Shown: in pieces, positions 1-11,746 of the stretch
Numbering within the stretch: the first letter of the stretch is position 1
Layout of the letters: the number at the start of each line of letters is the position of its first letter
NCBI GenBank assembly: GCA_023313575.1
Contig: JAJTTP010000005.1
Location: 1,674,001-1,738,000 of the forward strand
Origin: Eutypella sp. D-1
Taxonomy: Eukaryota > Ascomycota > Sordariomycetes > Xylariales > Diatrypaceae
Length of the DNA stretch: 64,000 nt
Reading direction: 5' to 3'
Notes under the pieces: model-generated
Told to the model about the DNA's origin: nothing
What the model saw: only the letters and a program-made list of their open reading frames with translations
The model's database searches: none
Program-made: the position numbers and the translations under genes

Positions 1-634
1 TTGTCCCATCACATTCGAGGCCGAGGAAATCCAGGACTATCGCTGGGTCTTGGGACAGAAGGATCTTGGCTTTCTTGCGATCATTATCTTCGATCTCTGG
101 AATCCGAAGATAAAGCCCGATGTGGTCGATGGTAAGTCCGAATGGGCGTATGGTGGCGCCAAGGATGTTCCACAGATCACCATGGGCATGCTTGAAGAGC
201 ATCCACTGAAGTGTGTCAAGGTTTTTGTAATAGTGAAGGTCAACCTGGATGAAGCGCGACTTTGAAGTCTCTCCATCCTCGCCACTATCCAGCTCTTCGG
301 GCCAGGGGATCGCAAGCATGAGCGAACCAGGCTCCCCCTTCAACGTCTTCCTGGCGTCCAAGAGATGCGCTGCTGCTTCCAATGGGTCCTTCGGGAGACC
401 TTGGAGAGACTCACTAGTTGTGTTGCTAGGGAAGGTCTTACTGCGTTCCCAGGCGAGGAAGATGTCGATATCACCATAATCTTTTTTGGAAGGCGCTTCG
501 ATGGGCGTGGCGACACATATGAAGATCTGCCGCAGCACCCTGTGGCAATGGTCTCGGACATGGCGGTAGAAGGCAGATGGCATGCGAGGTGTATAGAGTG
601 GCTCTGGGCCAGATGCGAAAGCTTGCCCGCCCAT
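1..634 (-). CDS. Conserved fungal protein, nucleotidyltransferase-like, 5' part (partial)
   Basis: An uninterrupted reading frame on the minus strand runs from an ATG at 632-634 to the left edge without a stop (211 codons), so the 3' end lies outside the window. The N-terminus reads MGGQAF...TPRMPSAFYRHVRD, then a block with the motif GDIDIFLAWE at about residues 53-62, then FIQVDLHYY and a segment ending near VLDFLGLECDG. The G-D-x-D pattern after a short helix, with a later acidic residue (QVDLH), resembles the metal-binding triad of the nucleotidyltransferase fold; this is inference from motif spacing, not a firm family assignment. The N-terminal style MGGQAF/TPRM is one I associate with conserved filamentous-fungal hypothetical proteins. 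No intron is needed in the visible part. Real coding is well supported by length; function is not. Confidence 0.75.
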   Translation of the reverse strand, partial: MGGQAFASGPEPLYTPRMPSAFYRHVRDHCHRVLRQIFICVATPIEAPSKKDYGDIDIFLAWERSKTFPSNTTSESLQGLPKDPLEAAAHLLDARKTLKGEPGSLMLAIPWPEELDSGEDGETSKSRFIQVDLHYYKNLDTLQWMLFKHAHGDLWNILGATIRPFGLTIDHIGLYLRIPEIEDNDRKKAKILLSQDPAIVLDFLGLECDGT

Positions 635-2121
635 GACGCGAGGATGCTATGGTAAAGTCACTAGGTTACCTCTTCGGGATGGTTGAAGGAGATTTGTGTG
701 ACGCCAAGCTGAAAGATCAATACTGCTGGCATGATACATTGAACGGGAATCTGGAAGGGCTTAACTGGTGTAGTAGTTTTAAAGTAATTTGGTGAGTCAC
801 TACCGTGGCCAATACCTTGATGATGCCTTGACTGCCTAGGTACTTCTTAGTCCTAGCTCCCGAGAATCTTGGACTTTGGGAGAATGGGAAATATTTCGTG
901 TAGAACACAGTATGGAAATGTCTACCTAGGTAGGCTTAGGGCGTCTATATCCCGGGGTCGATAGAAACTATAGGTGGTCTTGCCCATGGATACAAAATAG
1001 CCTTATACTACCTAAGTACCTAAGTACAAACAGAGAGGGAAGCCACTGGAGAGTTGTAGGTAGGGCCGTAGGTACGTACCCTGTCACCCAGCAGATGCAT
1101 TTAACCCCGCTATAGCACCCATATGTGGATATCGGGTATCGGGTATCTACGGGGCCATTCCCGGAGTTGCAGGCACGGCACATCTCTACCTACCTAGGTA
1201 TGTAAGACCTCTCCACGTTCTGTGGCTTGGAAGGCGTAGCCTAGTAATCCAGCCGCAGATGTCGCACCTATAACGAACAATCCTTACCGAGAGGAATATG
1301 CAACCAAGGCAGCAGCTACCTATTTCATGGAAGCTGAAATGTATATGAAGCATGTGCCCAATCATATCGTATTATTTATGATATTTCGTTTTGATAAGTA
1401 CAATAGCTGGAAAACAATTTATCCTCTATAGTCTTGGGAGGCATCCAGATGCCCCGTCTACAAGCCTTCCAATGTAACCAACCAGCCAACCGGCAACCCC
1501 AAATGAGAGGGAGCAGCTGACAAACGAGGGGCAGGGCAACAAACAATAACTCGTCTTACATCCCTTCAGGGATAAATCTCCCGGGATCATCGTTAGGTAT
1601 TTAATACATGCAGTCGCCTCTACTTATTCAAGTTACTCAACTTCATCTCAGTGAAACATGTGAAATACCACGTGCTATATCCATCACCTACCCTGGTAAG
1701 CACATTACAGTGCATACCTGAGTATACTTATACCTGACCCCTTATGTCATAAGGCCCTCTCATCTTCTCTGAAAAAATTCAAATTGATCTCATGTGATAA
1801 CGCGCAAACATCAGCAAGCATACACGCTTCATTTTGGCCATTTCTCCCCTTACCTTCAGGTGATTTCGCCCCCAAGCTTTGAGGGGGTTCGCTGATTGGA
1901 TTGGTCAGTCTGTCAACCAGTCACCCGCATCCATGAATGCATGAATGTGCATGCATTTTGTTTCACAGGCTCAGAAATGCGTTTGTGATAGCAACGGCCC
2001 AGCGATTCATTTGATGTAACACTTCTGAAGCAACACACCCGCATACCGATCACGTTGATTGGAGCCGGAATCTACAGCCTGCTTTCTCCCTGCTGCCTGG
2101 AGTTCTGCACCCTACGTAACT
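635..2121. other. Intergenic stretch
   Basis: No convincing coding frame. It holds the divergent promoters of the left-edge gene and the hydrolase. Palindromic CTACCTAGGTAG lies at 922-933, and TACCTAGGTA at 1191-1200. CTAAGTAC repeats occur near 1010-1025, and ATGAATGC/TGCATGCAT repeats near 1932-1960. Confidence 0.6.
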
Positions 2122-2130
2122 CATATAAAC
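2122..2130 (+). promoter_or_regulatory. TATA-like element upstream of the hydrolase
   Basis: The string CATATAAAC lies about 135 nt before the preferred start codon at 2264 and is followed by a pyrimidine-rich leader (TTTTCTCTCTTCG), as in many fungal promoters. Confidence 0.35.
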
Positions 2131-2263
2131 GTTTTCTCTCTTCGCTCGTTCGGCTCGCCCGAACCCCTTCTCTGATATTCCAATGTGGAACCTTGGGTGC
2201 CAACTGCGACAGAATTGCGCATTTTATCTTTCACTTTTCCTAGCACTCTGGATACCAATTACC

Positions 2264-3286
2264 ATGGCGGAAGAACAGGGGCCATCATCTATTCTCAGCA
2301 ACGAGACCATCCGTCTCCCGCACAAACCAAACGCTACAGTATCTTACGGCTTCACTGAAGGCCGAGGCAACCTGGGCGACACGCACTTGCTCGTATTCCT
2401 AAGCGGTCTCCTCGGTACGCAGTCGGGTTGGCATGAGACGGTGGAGAGGCTTACTAAGAGCTGGGAAGACGATGGCAACAGCAACCGCCCAGCTCTACTC
2501 ACTTATGACCGCTACGGCCAGGGCCAGTCGGCCCGTGACCCGTACGATGAAACTAATGAGTTCGGCCACGACCTGCACGAAGTAGTTCAAGACCTCAAAG
2601 CGCTTGCCTCAGAAGTTTGGAAATTGAAGATACCATCGCCGCAATCCCCCTCGCGCCCATCCATCAAAGATGAGCCCAAGCTCATTTTCGTCGCGAACAG
2701 CGTCGGTTGTGTAATCGGTCGTTTCTTCGCGCAGGTTTACCCAGGGACGACGAGTGCTTTGCTCTTCCTCGACAGTAATATAGCCAACAGTGATCAGGTG
2801 TCGTTATTTCCGGACCCTGACGCCCGCGACTTCGACCCCGACAGCCTCCCTGCGGACGTCACCATCGATGACCTTCGCCAGGCTCGCAAGCACTACCACG
2901 ACATGTTCAGTCCCGACATGCCCAACCCCGAAAACTTCAACCGCAGCAATATCCCGGATCTGCTGCCCCACGCCGATTCGCCCGCCTTAAAGGGCTCCGA
3001 ACCCGGTGGATGCGGCCCCTGGATCACCGTTGTGGGCCATGACTGGGACAAGTTCGCCGAGGACGGCGCCGACGGCTCACTGAGCTGTCCTAAAAGCCTG
3101 ACTAACGCCTACGTGAACCCGGCATGGGGGAGATATAACACGGGTCTGGTCAAGTTGACAAGCGACGGTAGGGGAGAGGGACCCATCATAGCGGACAATT
3201 GTGGGCATTTCATACAGAAGGACGACCCCTCGCTGGTTGCCCGCCTCACGCAAGAGTTGTTAGCAAAGGTCGTGGGTAATCAGTAG
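2264..3286 (+). CDS. Alpha/beta hydrolase fold protein
   Basis: Single-exon hydrolase of 340 residues from the ATG at 2264, which sits in a good context (ACCATGG). An in-frame ATG at 2183 would add 27 residues with a hydrophobic stretch (FYLSLFLALWIPI) that could be a signal anchor, so secretion or membrane attachment is possible if that start is used. Family features are visible: the oxyanion-side loop FLSGLLGT, the LLTYDRYGQGQS strand-loop, a nucleophile elbow reading ANSVGC, and the C-terminal histidine block DNCGHFIQKDDP. The elbow has Ala in place of the first Gly of the usual G-x-S-x-G but keeps Ser and the following Gly. The middle is Asp/Pro rich and probably forms the cap. The substrate cannot be told from sequence. 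The neighbours are unrelated. Confidence 0.85.
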   Translation: MAEEQGPSSILSNETIRLPHKPNATVSYGFTEGRGNLGDTHLLVFLSGLLGTQSGWHETVERLTKSWEDDGNSNRPALLTYDRYGQGQSARDPYDETNEFGHDLHEVVQDLKALASEVWKLKIPSPQSPSRPSIKDEPKLIFVANSVGCVIGRFFAQVYPGTTSALLFLDSNIANSDQVSLFPDPDARDFDPDSLPADVTIDDLRQARKHYHDMFSPDMPNPENFNRSNIPDLLPHADSPALKGSEPGGCGPWITVVGHDWDKFAEDGADGSLSCPKSLTNAYVNPAWGRYNTGLVKLTSDGRGEGPIIADNCGHFIQKDDPSLVARLTQELLAKVVGNQ

Positions 3287-6200
3287 AGAATCCACGCATT
3301 GCAAACTTTTCAGGGCTAGTCGCGAGGGCACATATTTTTGGTCTTAGAATGTCTTTTCGTGGCATATTCGATTAATTGGAGGCGTGAGGGCGCGGCGCGT
3401 GGATTTTCCAGCATGTTTGCGCCACTCGAGAAGCATTCGCGATCAACGCAGTCCAGGGTTACATATAAGCTCCTATATCACATGTCACGGTAGCTTAATA
3501 TAAGTGGCAAGTACAGCGTTGCTGCATAGCTGGCTTGGGCAGCATCCCTCGTTTTGATTTATTTGCGCTCCCGCTTAATACTGGTGGGGACTGTCGCCCT
3601 AGGTTAGATGCCACTCTAGTAACTGAGAACTCCTTGTCGCTGAAGGGGCCTGCTGGCGGCAACAGCGGTTTTGCGCGCGGGGGGGCCACCACCGTCTCCG
3701 CCGAAACGGGCCCGTCTGGCCGACCACGCATAAAAATTACACTCCGCCGATATCGAATACTCCCGTCTCGAGTCGGATTTCCTATTCAAGGTATCCGGTC
3801 GCTGCTATAGGATTGATATCTCCGATACTAAGCAAGGTGTGGTTAGAATGTGCAACGAGGTAGCATTATCACCCATCATCATCATGAAGCCAGGAAACAG
3901 CATGAAGCGCGTCAAGCACCAAGCTCGCTCCCACGATATGAGGACTGTAATGAATAGCTGCGAAAGCCTCTCTTGTTTCAACGACTTTGAAAAAAAGAAA
4001 GATATATTGATGGCCATGGAGAGTGGTTAACGAAATCCCAAGGCTATACCGCAAGCGCCAGGTTCACGAAGCATCACTACCTCGACCTCGGTCCACGGCC
4101 AACTCGCTCGTTGCCAAGGCCCCGTTCCTCCGTGTGTCACTTACAAAAATTCGATCACTAGAGTAACAAGCAAGGGATCTGCATATGTGCAGTGCTTGGG
4201 TTCTAGGATGGATCCGAGGAGCCCAATGTGGTGCCCCACTGAAGAATGCTAGTTAGTATAAATATGCTCCATGCTGTTTTGTTACGTTTGCCTTGAGCAG
4301 TTGCAACCATCGCGACTGATTATCCAGCGGGACAATGTAGCTGGCGCTAGACGGCAATGGTGCAGAGGACAGGGAGTCGATAGTTGATGGAAGATCCCTT
4401 CCAAAAACCCTCTTGTTATCCTGGCTTGTTTCCGGGCAATGCTCTCGTTTTGCAGGAGCTGCCAATAGTGGGGAATGAAAAAATATTTGGGTCCCTGCAT
4501 GCGCTATTAGTAGATGTTTATCAGGCGTTGCAGCAGCCGACAAACGGTTGAACAAACGGGCTTGACGTACGACTTTGCAATAGGATCTCGCTTTGCGAAA
4601 TACTTATCCACCCTACCGGGTCTGCCCAAAATTCGTGCAAAAGAGCGTTTCTATGTATATGCACCATTATCGAGATGAACTCGCATGCAGTAGGTGGGTT
4701 ACTTTGAAGTGTCGGGAAGATATTATCGACTCTGAGATACTCGGGCCGGGTCTCTAGAGTCCACATGGAAATGATTAACTCTTTACTGTTCACCTAGCAA
4801 GCCTAGAGAGGAGCTCCCGGCATCGCTGGTGGGTCGACGACGGACTTCATCGTCACTGCATGCTACATAGTAGATTGCACAGTACGCCGCTAAGATTAAA
4901 CTTCCGTGCCGCTGCCATTCGGGATGTTCTGACAAGAGTGGGGATGCCGCTAGCAGGCTGTTGATGTTCAGGTATCATGTATAGCAAACGGACGGATGCG
5001 ATTACGAGTGAAGTACGAAGTAGGGGGCATCTTTTCTTAGAAATGATCAACTTTCTATCTTGATGAGCTTATCGAGATCTGGGCAACGAACTAGCTGCTT
5101 GTGGGGCAACCGACATTACCATCCAGGACTAACGAAATAGTAGCAGAGTGGATCAGATAGTGAATTCTCACGATCTGAGCCTCTTTCCCGCTCAACCCAA
5201 GTTGACACATGGTATATCCAAATTTTTACTCTTAAGTCCCCCTAGTATATCCTCCTAGTGACGTAAATTTCAAGTAACTCGAAGAACATATCACAATGCC
5301 GAGCGGCACCTCTGCGGCCTCCTCAATATGGGATAAAGGACATGCCAAGCACCGAACATGTGATGGCTTAGGATCCGGCAGCCCGGGAACCGAATGTCGG
5401 ACGGCATTCACCCTGCTACATACCTAAATATCTTGGCCGACGGCGGAATGCATAGTGGCGCCTAACTATCACATATTTTCTCCATCCCAAAACTCACCTC
5501 ACTGGCGCCGACTTCGATTTCTGTGCTTTCTGCATCACAGGAGACAACTTGTGAGAAATGATACAAAAGAGTAGCGGGGCCTCCACAAGACATGTAGCAG
5601 TCTATTATAAGAGCCCCGGAATTTAGCTAGCAGCGCAAGATGCGAATCTAGGATCTACAAGATCTGTCCGGCCCCAAACATGCGTTGACGAATTTTGCTA
5701 AATAGGCCGGTATTTTAGCCTTCTGGGGCTGGAGGGCGCAGATTATGGTCGCTATTCAGCCTCTATTCCAGACAATGGGAATCTGGAAGCTCAGATCGAC
5801 AAGTCAACCTCGCCAATGAAAGAGTCTATTGTGTTCGATGAGAACATTAGAGCTATGGAAGATGCAGATAGCAAGAGATTGAAACCCTGCTAGTAAGCAA
5901 AGAAAAATGCTTTCAAACCCGTCGGCGCCACTGTCCTATGTACGATGGGAGGCGGACTATCTTATTAGCAACCAAACCGCTTGGCACTGGCGCGTAGCGG
6001 CGTGCGGCGGCGAGACGGTCGGAGCCGCAAGCGTTTGGTAGTGTGGTGGTAGTGGCTCGGCTTGTAGTAGGGCTGCTGGCTGACAGCAAATGGTGCCAGG
6101 CATGCGTGGAACCTCCCAGGAACGGTGACGGGTCTAGGCAAAGCGCCTGAGAACAGGGGTAGCACCACCTGTTTACCCATAATTTCTCGATAATCCCTAC

Positions 6201-6661
6201 ACAAGATTTTGCTAAGAAGACCATTCCAGATGGGCGATCTCACCCTGTCACGCAGTCAAGGAGCCTGTTGGCTCTCAGTACAGTCCCAAAAATGGCGCGA
6301 CTGTGGATCCGTGTCTGGGCGCTCGCCGCTCAATCAGATCCTCTGGACCCGACGACGTGGGGGCCCAGGGGGGGGTTCCGATAAGACCCAGAGAGCCTCC
6401 GCCCTTCCGGGACCCTCCGGACACTCATACGCACAGTGGTCTCCGCTCTAGTCACGACATCGCGGTGCTGCTAAGACGGTGGGACGGTCGAGGCCGTTAG
6501 ATGTGCCATGGACATGTCTGCTGATCTGTGCAGCCGTTACGAAGGGTGCCAACGATCTGAGCAACGATACTCAAGGATTTATTTCGTATAAGATGTCGCC
6601 TTTAGAGCTTCAGGAAGTCTCACTTGGTCTGTCATCATCGGACATCAAATCCACAGATCTA
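3287..6661. other. Long intergenic stretch, no gene seen
   Basis: About 3.4 kb with only short, compositionally random frames on both strands. No transposase, reverse transcriptase or tRNA motif was recognised. A GC-rich patch with a G run lies at about 6300-6450. The last 120 nt before 6781 are the leader of the MFS gene. Confidence 0.55.
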
Positions 6662-6669
6662 TATATAAA
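6662..6669 (+). promoter_or_regulatory. TATA box of the MFS transporter gene
   Basis: TATATAAA, 112 nt upstream of the start codon at 6781, followed by a CA-rich leader (CAATCAAACAATCACC) typical of fungal transcription start regions. Confidence 0.6.
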
Positions 6670-6780
6670 CATCACTACCACTTCGACTTCGGTCACTATC
6701 GATTATATATTCGAACAATCAAACAATCACCACCCCAATAACGACAATTATCAAGTTCACTGAAAACCTCACAACAAATC

Positions 6781-8500
6781 ATGGAGCAGAATAGTCGCAC
6801 ATCAAGTGCTACCGAGCTCGGTATACCAACACCACACAACCACCATGGGAAGACCGACCATCTAGCCCATCTTCCCGATCCCGATGTAGGGAAATCGGAC
6901 GAAGAACGCGCTGAGATTGTATGTGCCCTTCAGCCCTACGTGTCTCACCACACACCCCTGACAGCAATATGCAATACTAATGCTACTATCGCAGGACCGT
7001 AAACTAGTACGCAAGGTCGACATGTGGCTAATACCATGGCTTTCTCTCATGTAAGTGATCCAGAACCTCTCACCCGGCGACTTGTCACCGTTCGCTAACC
7101 AGGTATGAAATAGCTACCTTATGTCCTTCCTGGACCGGACCAATGTCGGCAACGCCAGGCTCGCCGGTATGGAAGATAGCCTCGGCATGGACCCGCAAAG
7201 CAGTCAATACAACATCTCGCTATCCGTCTTCTTCATCGGCTACGCCATCTCCGAACCCATCACCAACGCGTGCCTAAAACGAAGCACCCCGCGCATCTTC
7301 TTCACGGCCATCGTCATCCTGTGGGGTATCGTCATGACCCTCACCGGCCTCTGCACCAACTACTCTAACTTCCTCGCGGCACGGTGGTTCCTCGGAATGA
7401 CTGAGGGTACGTAGCAATTGCAGCGCCCCACCTCTTTTCCAAGTAAATTTGATGCTAACTCTATTCCAGCTGGTCTGTACCCGGGCGTTAGCTTCTACCT
7501 CTCGTGCTGGTATAAGTCCTCCGAGATCGGTCTTCGGTCAGCGATCTTCTTCTCGTCGGCCGCCCTCGCAGGGTCCTTCGGTGGTCTGCTGGCGGCCGCT
7601 ATCGCGCTGATGGACGGCGTCGCCGGCGTCAGAGGCTGGGCGTGGATCTTCATCCTCGAGGGTATCGCCACGGTCGTCGTTGGTTTCGCCTGCTGGTGGA
7701 TGATCTTCGACTGGCCAGATACGGCCCGCTTCCTGTCGCCGGAAGACCGCATCCGCCTGCAGCGCCGCCTCGCCCTCGACAAACAGGGCAAGACCGCTGA
7801 GGAGTACGACCGCCGCCATATCTGGGCCGCCGTCAAGGACTGGAAGACCTACTGCTACATGCTCATCTTCATGGGCTGCCTCTGCCCACTATATGCCTTC
7901 TCGCTCTTCCTCCCTACCATCGTCGGCACCATGGGCTACTCCGGCACCAAGCTACAACTATTCACCGTCCCGCCCTACGCGGCCGGCGCCATCGTCACGA
8001 TTATCGTCGGATATTACTCGGACAAGACCCGGCAGCGCGGCCTCTGCAATATGGCGACCGTAGTTGTAGGCATCGTGGGCTTCATCATGCTGATCGCTAC
8101 CGATGACGCGGGCGTACAGTACGCCGGTACATTCCTCGGCGCCATGGGCATCTACCCGACCATCTCGAACACGCTCGCATGGATTAACAACAATACTGAG
8201 GGCTCGCTCAAGCGCGCCTTCGTTATCGGCATGGTCGTCGGCTGGGGCAACCTCAACGGCGTGGTCTCCTCCAACATCTACATCACGCACCAGAAGCCCC
8301 GGTACTGGGTGGGCCATGGCGTCGTCCTCGGCTACCAGATCTTCTGCCTGCTCGGCGGCTCCATACTCATGCACATCATGCTCCGCCGCGAGAACAAGCT
8401 TCGCGCGGCCGGCCGCATGAACGCCAAGTGGGATGCCATGACGGACGAAGAGAAGAACTTTGCTGGCGACAAGAAGCCCGACTTCAAATACGTGGTCTAA
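6781..8500 (+). CDS. MFS transporter, allantoate permease / anion:cation symporter type
   Basis: Four exons: 6781-6918, 6995-7050, 7114-7406 and 7470-8500. Introns are 76, 63 and 63 nt; the first has a perfect TACTAAT branch site. The spliced frame gives 505 residues, the usual size for this family. After a polar cytosolic N-terminus come the hallmark stretches RKLVRKVDMWLIP, YLMSFLDRTNVGNARLAG, LAARWFLGMTEAGLYPG and SFYLSCWYK, characteristic of the Dal5/Tna1-like ACS family of 12-helix transporters. The cytosolic loop around residues 250-290 (FLSPEDRIRLQRRL...RRHIWAAVKDWKTY) and the last six helices follow. It should act at the plasma membrane, importing small organic anions such as ureidosuccinate, nicotinate or related compounds; the substrate is not predictable. 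No associated catabolic gene is adjacent. Confidence 0.93.
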
Positions 8501-9975
8501 GGACACACAAGGTATCGGGTCTTGCGCCTGAACATCGCTTTACCAGGAGAAAAAAGAAAAAGAAAAGAAAAGAAAACCAAGCCAAAACACAAAATACAAG
8601 GATTATATACATGCTAGACATGGGTTACGACACGGGAATGACTTCGAATGATACACAATATACCCAGCACGAGATACAGAGCTAGAATATATATAGGCGC
8701 GTCGCCTGGACAGGCGCTTGGCTGGGGATATACATAGTCTCAGGAAGACCTCCCCATTAATAGTTAATACCAGATACCAAATACTAAATAGGTTTACCAA
8801 GATCTCTATTCGCTATTCGCAACGTGATAGGCAGCCTTGAATAGATTCCACATTGGTGTTTACTCCTACTTAGGTATACCTTATGGGGCATCCAGTAGCA
8901 TCATATGCCTAAAGTCTGTAAGGCACATATCTAGACTCAAGGAGGTTTAATTATTTCATAACTTAGTATCTTCAGAGGATTGGCCGGCAACAGCTCGGAT
9001 GGAATGACCTCGTGGTCTGGATGCGTTCGTGCCCGCCGTTGCTTCAAGTAGACCTGAGCGCCAGCAACCCCGACTTGTCTTTCTATTCATTCCACACTCA
9101 ATCCTCCTTTTTCCAGGTACGTAGATCGTTGGTAACCAGCACCGGCCTGCCCCCTCGCCTCCCCTTCCCCAGTGTTATAGTTCTCCCCAAGACATTTTAG
9201 TCGAAGACATGGACTCCTCCAAACCATTGCCGATGCTATAACGAAGTTATCGTGTATCTTTAAGACCGGAGAATTCCCCAAGTTGTTTGTATGAGAAAAA
9301 GGTCGAAATAGACTCTTGTTGACTGCAAACCGTGTGTCTCTGCTATGAAGCCCCAGCCCCGGCCCCGGCCCCGCCCCCGCCCACTATCCCTTCCGCTTGT
9401 TATAGCGATGCCATCCCTCTCCTTCCCTTCCTCCCTTCAAATAACAGGTATTATCCTGCCCGGGCTACTACCTACTACGGCTTGGGGCGTAGGCAATTCC
9501 TCCAGGGCTGCTCCCATCGGGAGTTGGGGTGGGGTTGACAACCTAAGGAGCGGGCTTGGTGTCATGTACTGTATATACTGTATGTATAGTATATATAGTA
9601 TTTTAGTCTGGAGACTCCTTCTTCCTAGCCATTGCAATTCCAAGTACTCGGAGGTTAACTTGGAAGACACCGGGACCTCGGGATGGGCATGGCCGGGCCG
9701 CGATTGATTAAACCCCGCGATATATACAAGGTCCACTTAAAATCAATATAACGGATACCTAGGTACCTAGGTGGGTTAACTGCCCCCAACCCGGGCACAC
9801 CACCACCACCCCCCTCCTCCCCCAAGCTCTGAGCCAAGCTTTAAGCTAGCGCATTTTTATTTTTATCTTTTTTTATCTTTCTATCGAGAACATCACCACC
9901 ACGACACCACCACGACATCACCACCTACGGTTGCGCCCCCGGCCTCCACCCCCCCTCCCTTCCCCTGCGACCGTC
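8501..9975. other. Intergenic stretch
   Basis: 3' flank of the MFS gene and leader of the bL9m gene. It has an A/G-rich run at about 8549-8580, a tandem palindrome TACCTAGGTACCTAGGT at 9756-9772, a GTATA-rich segment at 9570-9600, and a CACCAC-repeat leader at 9890-9930. No coding frame is convincing. Confidence 0.55.
9756..9772. repeat. Tandem TACCTAGGTA palindrome
   Basis: Two overlapping copies of the TACCTAGGT palindrome (17 nt) lie about 200 nt before the bL9m start. The same motif recurs in many intergenic regions of the window. Confidence 0.7.
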
Positions 9976-11127
9976 ATGATGGCCGCACCACGGCTCGGCC
10001 GATCGTCCACATGTCTCAATTGCCTCCGCCAGCTCACCCAGCCCCGGAAGCCCACCGCGCCGTTCTCCTTAATCCAAACCCGGAGCCGAACCACCAAAGC
10101 TGAGCTGGAAGATCTTCAGGGTATCCCCGTGCGGCTCTTAGAAGATATTCCCAGCTTCGGTCGCAAAGGTATGTACGGACGGTTTTTAGGGACAATAATA
10201 CCGTACCGCTGGACTTTTGTCGGGATGAAATATTGGGGAGAAAAAAAAGAGGAATGGTAGCCGTGGCTGACATCGGAGAAAAATCCTTCTCGTCTTCTTT
10301 TCTGTAGATGCCATCATCAGGGTAAAGCCGGGCCGGATGCGAAACTACTGGTTTCCCAAGAACCAGGCCGAGTACATGACCCGGATCCGCTTCAAGGAGC
10401 TCGGCCTGACCGACGCCGCCATCGGTGTTCGCGACCGCAGCTTCGGCAGCCGCCTCGTAGCCGACGAGGAGAGGAAGGCAGCCAAAGAAGCCAAGGCTAA
10501 GGCCAAGGCCCAAGCGAAGATCCAGCGCGCCGCCCCAGCAAAGCCCGTCGTCGAGAAGAAGGCCCCAATCCCTTTGATGACGGTGAGTAGGAGTTGTAGT
10601 AATGACGTTTTCTTGCACCGAGCTCTGCATGGTTGACTGACATCTTCCCCCTCTCACCCCCCCCCCTCTTTAAATAGGGCCAAGAAGCCAGGAAAGTCCT
10701 GGATTATATCCTCTCACCAAGCCTCACTTTCTACCGAAAGCCCAACCCGGCGGCCTCAAGAGCGGCACCAAAACCCGACGCCGCCCCCGCCCCCGTCCCC
10801 GTCCCCGCCGATGGCGCGACCGAATCCGAAGCGACGACGCCCTCCGAGCAGCCCGCCGAGCAGCCCGCCGCTGCCCCGCTGCAGGGTCCCGTCCCCATCT
10901 TCGGCTCGGTGTCGAGGCACGACATCTACACCATCATCAAGGAGGCGCTGAAGGTGGACGAGAAGAGCAGCCGCATCGTGTTCCATGAGGAGCACGTCCA
11001 GATCATGGGCCTTTCATGGGACGAGGACCGCATCAAGCACCTCGGCGTATACGACATCACTATCACGCTTGCCCGGGACGTGGACCCCATCTGGCGGCTG
11101 GTTGAGGTCCTGCCGTCCGACAGTTGA
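9976..11127 (+). CDS. Mitochondrial large-subunit ribosomal protein bL9m
   Basis: Three exons: 9976-10168, 10308-10582 and 10678-11127, 305 residues. A second ATG follows directly at 9979. The N-terminus is a basic, Arg/Ser-rich presequence (RLGRSSTCLNCLRQL...TRSRTTKAE), expected for mitochondrial import. The bL9 core follows: IPVRLLEDIPSFGRKG then, across intron 1, DAIIRVKPGRMRNYWFP, matching the family pattern V-LLEDV--LGKKGDVV-V--GY-RN-L-P. A Lys/Ala-rich segment (KAKAKAQAK) and a Pro/Ala-rich linker around residues 180-210 separate this from a C-terminal domain (SRHDIYTIIKEALKVD...LGVYDITITL). It is about twice the length of bacterial L9, as in fungal mitochondrial homologues (yeast Mrpl50). 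Intron 2 contains a run of ten C before its acceptor. Confidence 0.92.
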
Positions 11128-11746
11128 TCCGAGATATCTGTGGCTGTGGACAATGGGCTGCGTGGGCTCAGCTGGAAAGAGAAAGAGAAAGAGAGAAGAA
11201 AAAAAAAACATCTGGTCTTGTATGATAGGGTGCCAAAATCGTATATACGGCTTGAGAATTGTATCTTTGATGAAACACCTGCCTACGGCCGCCAGACCAT
11301 GCAAAGCGACTATGATCGGTAGCACGCGGTATTCATACTAGTTCTCGAGGTCCCTACCTTATTTTATACCCTTACAGACAAATGAGATTCTAACCCCTGA
11401 ACATTATGTGAGTATAGAAGCCTTTCTTTGATCCGCATAGCTCCCCGCTTGGATACCTTTTGTCCGGATGCCACACTGAGCCCCCCGCCCCACCCCTTTC
11501 TCTATAACATACGAGCACTTGATTCCTGTGATAGTATCATGTATTGGTTGGCCAATACGTTGCGCTTATCACACGTACTTACGACGCGCTGAAACGGTAT
11601 CATTCGACCCAACCCCTTATGAACCTACCAAGGGATCCCAAAATCAATCCATCCTCTTCCAGCTAAGAGATTCGACGGCCATGTGACCTAGCCAACCTCC
11701 CCCACGACTGCTACGAAAGCCCGGGATTCCCAACATCGGCGCATGC

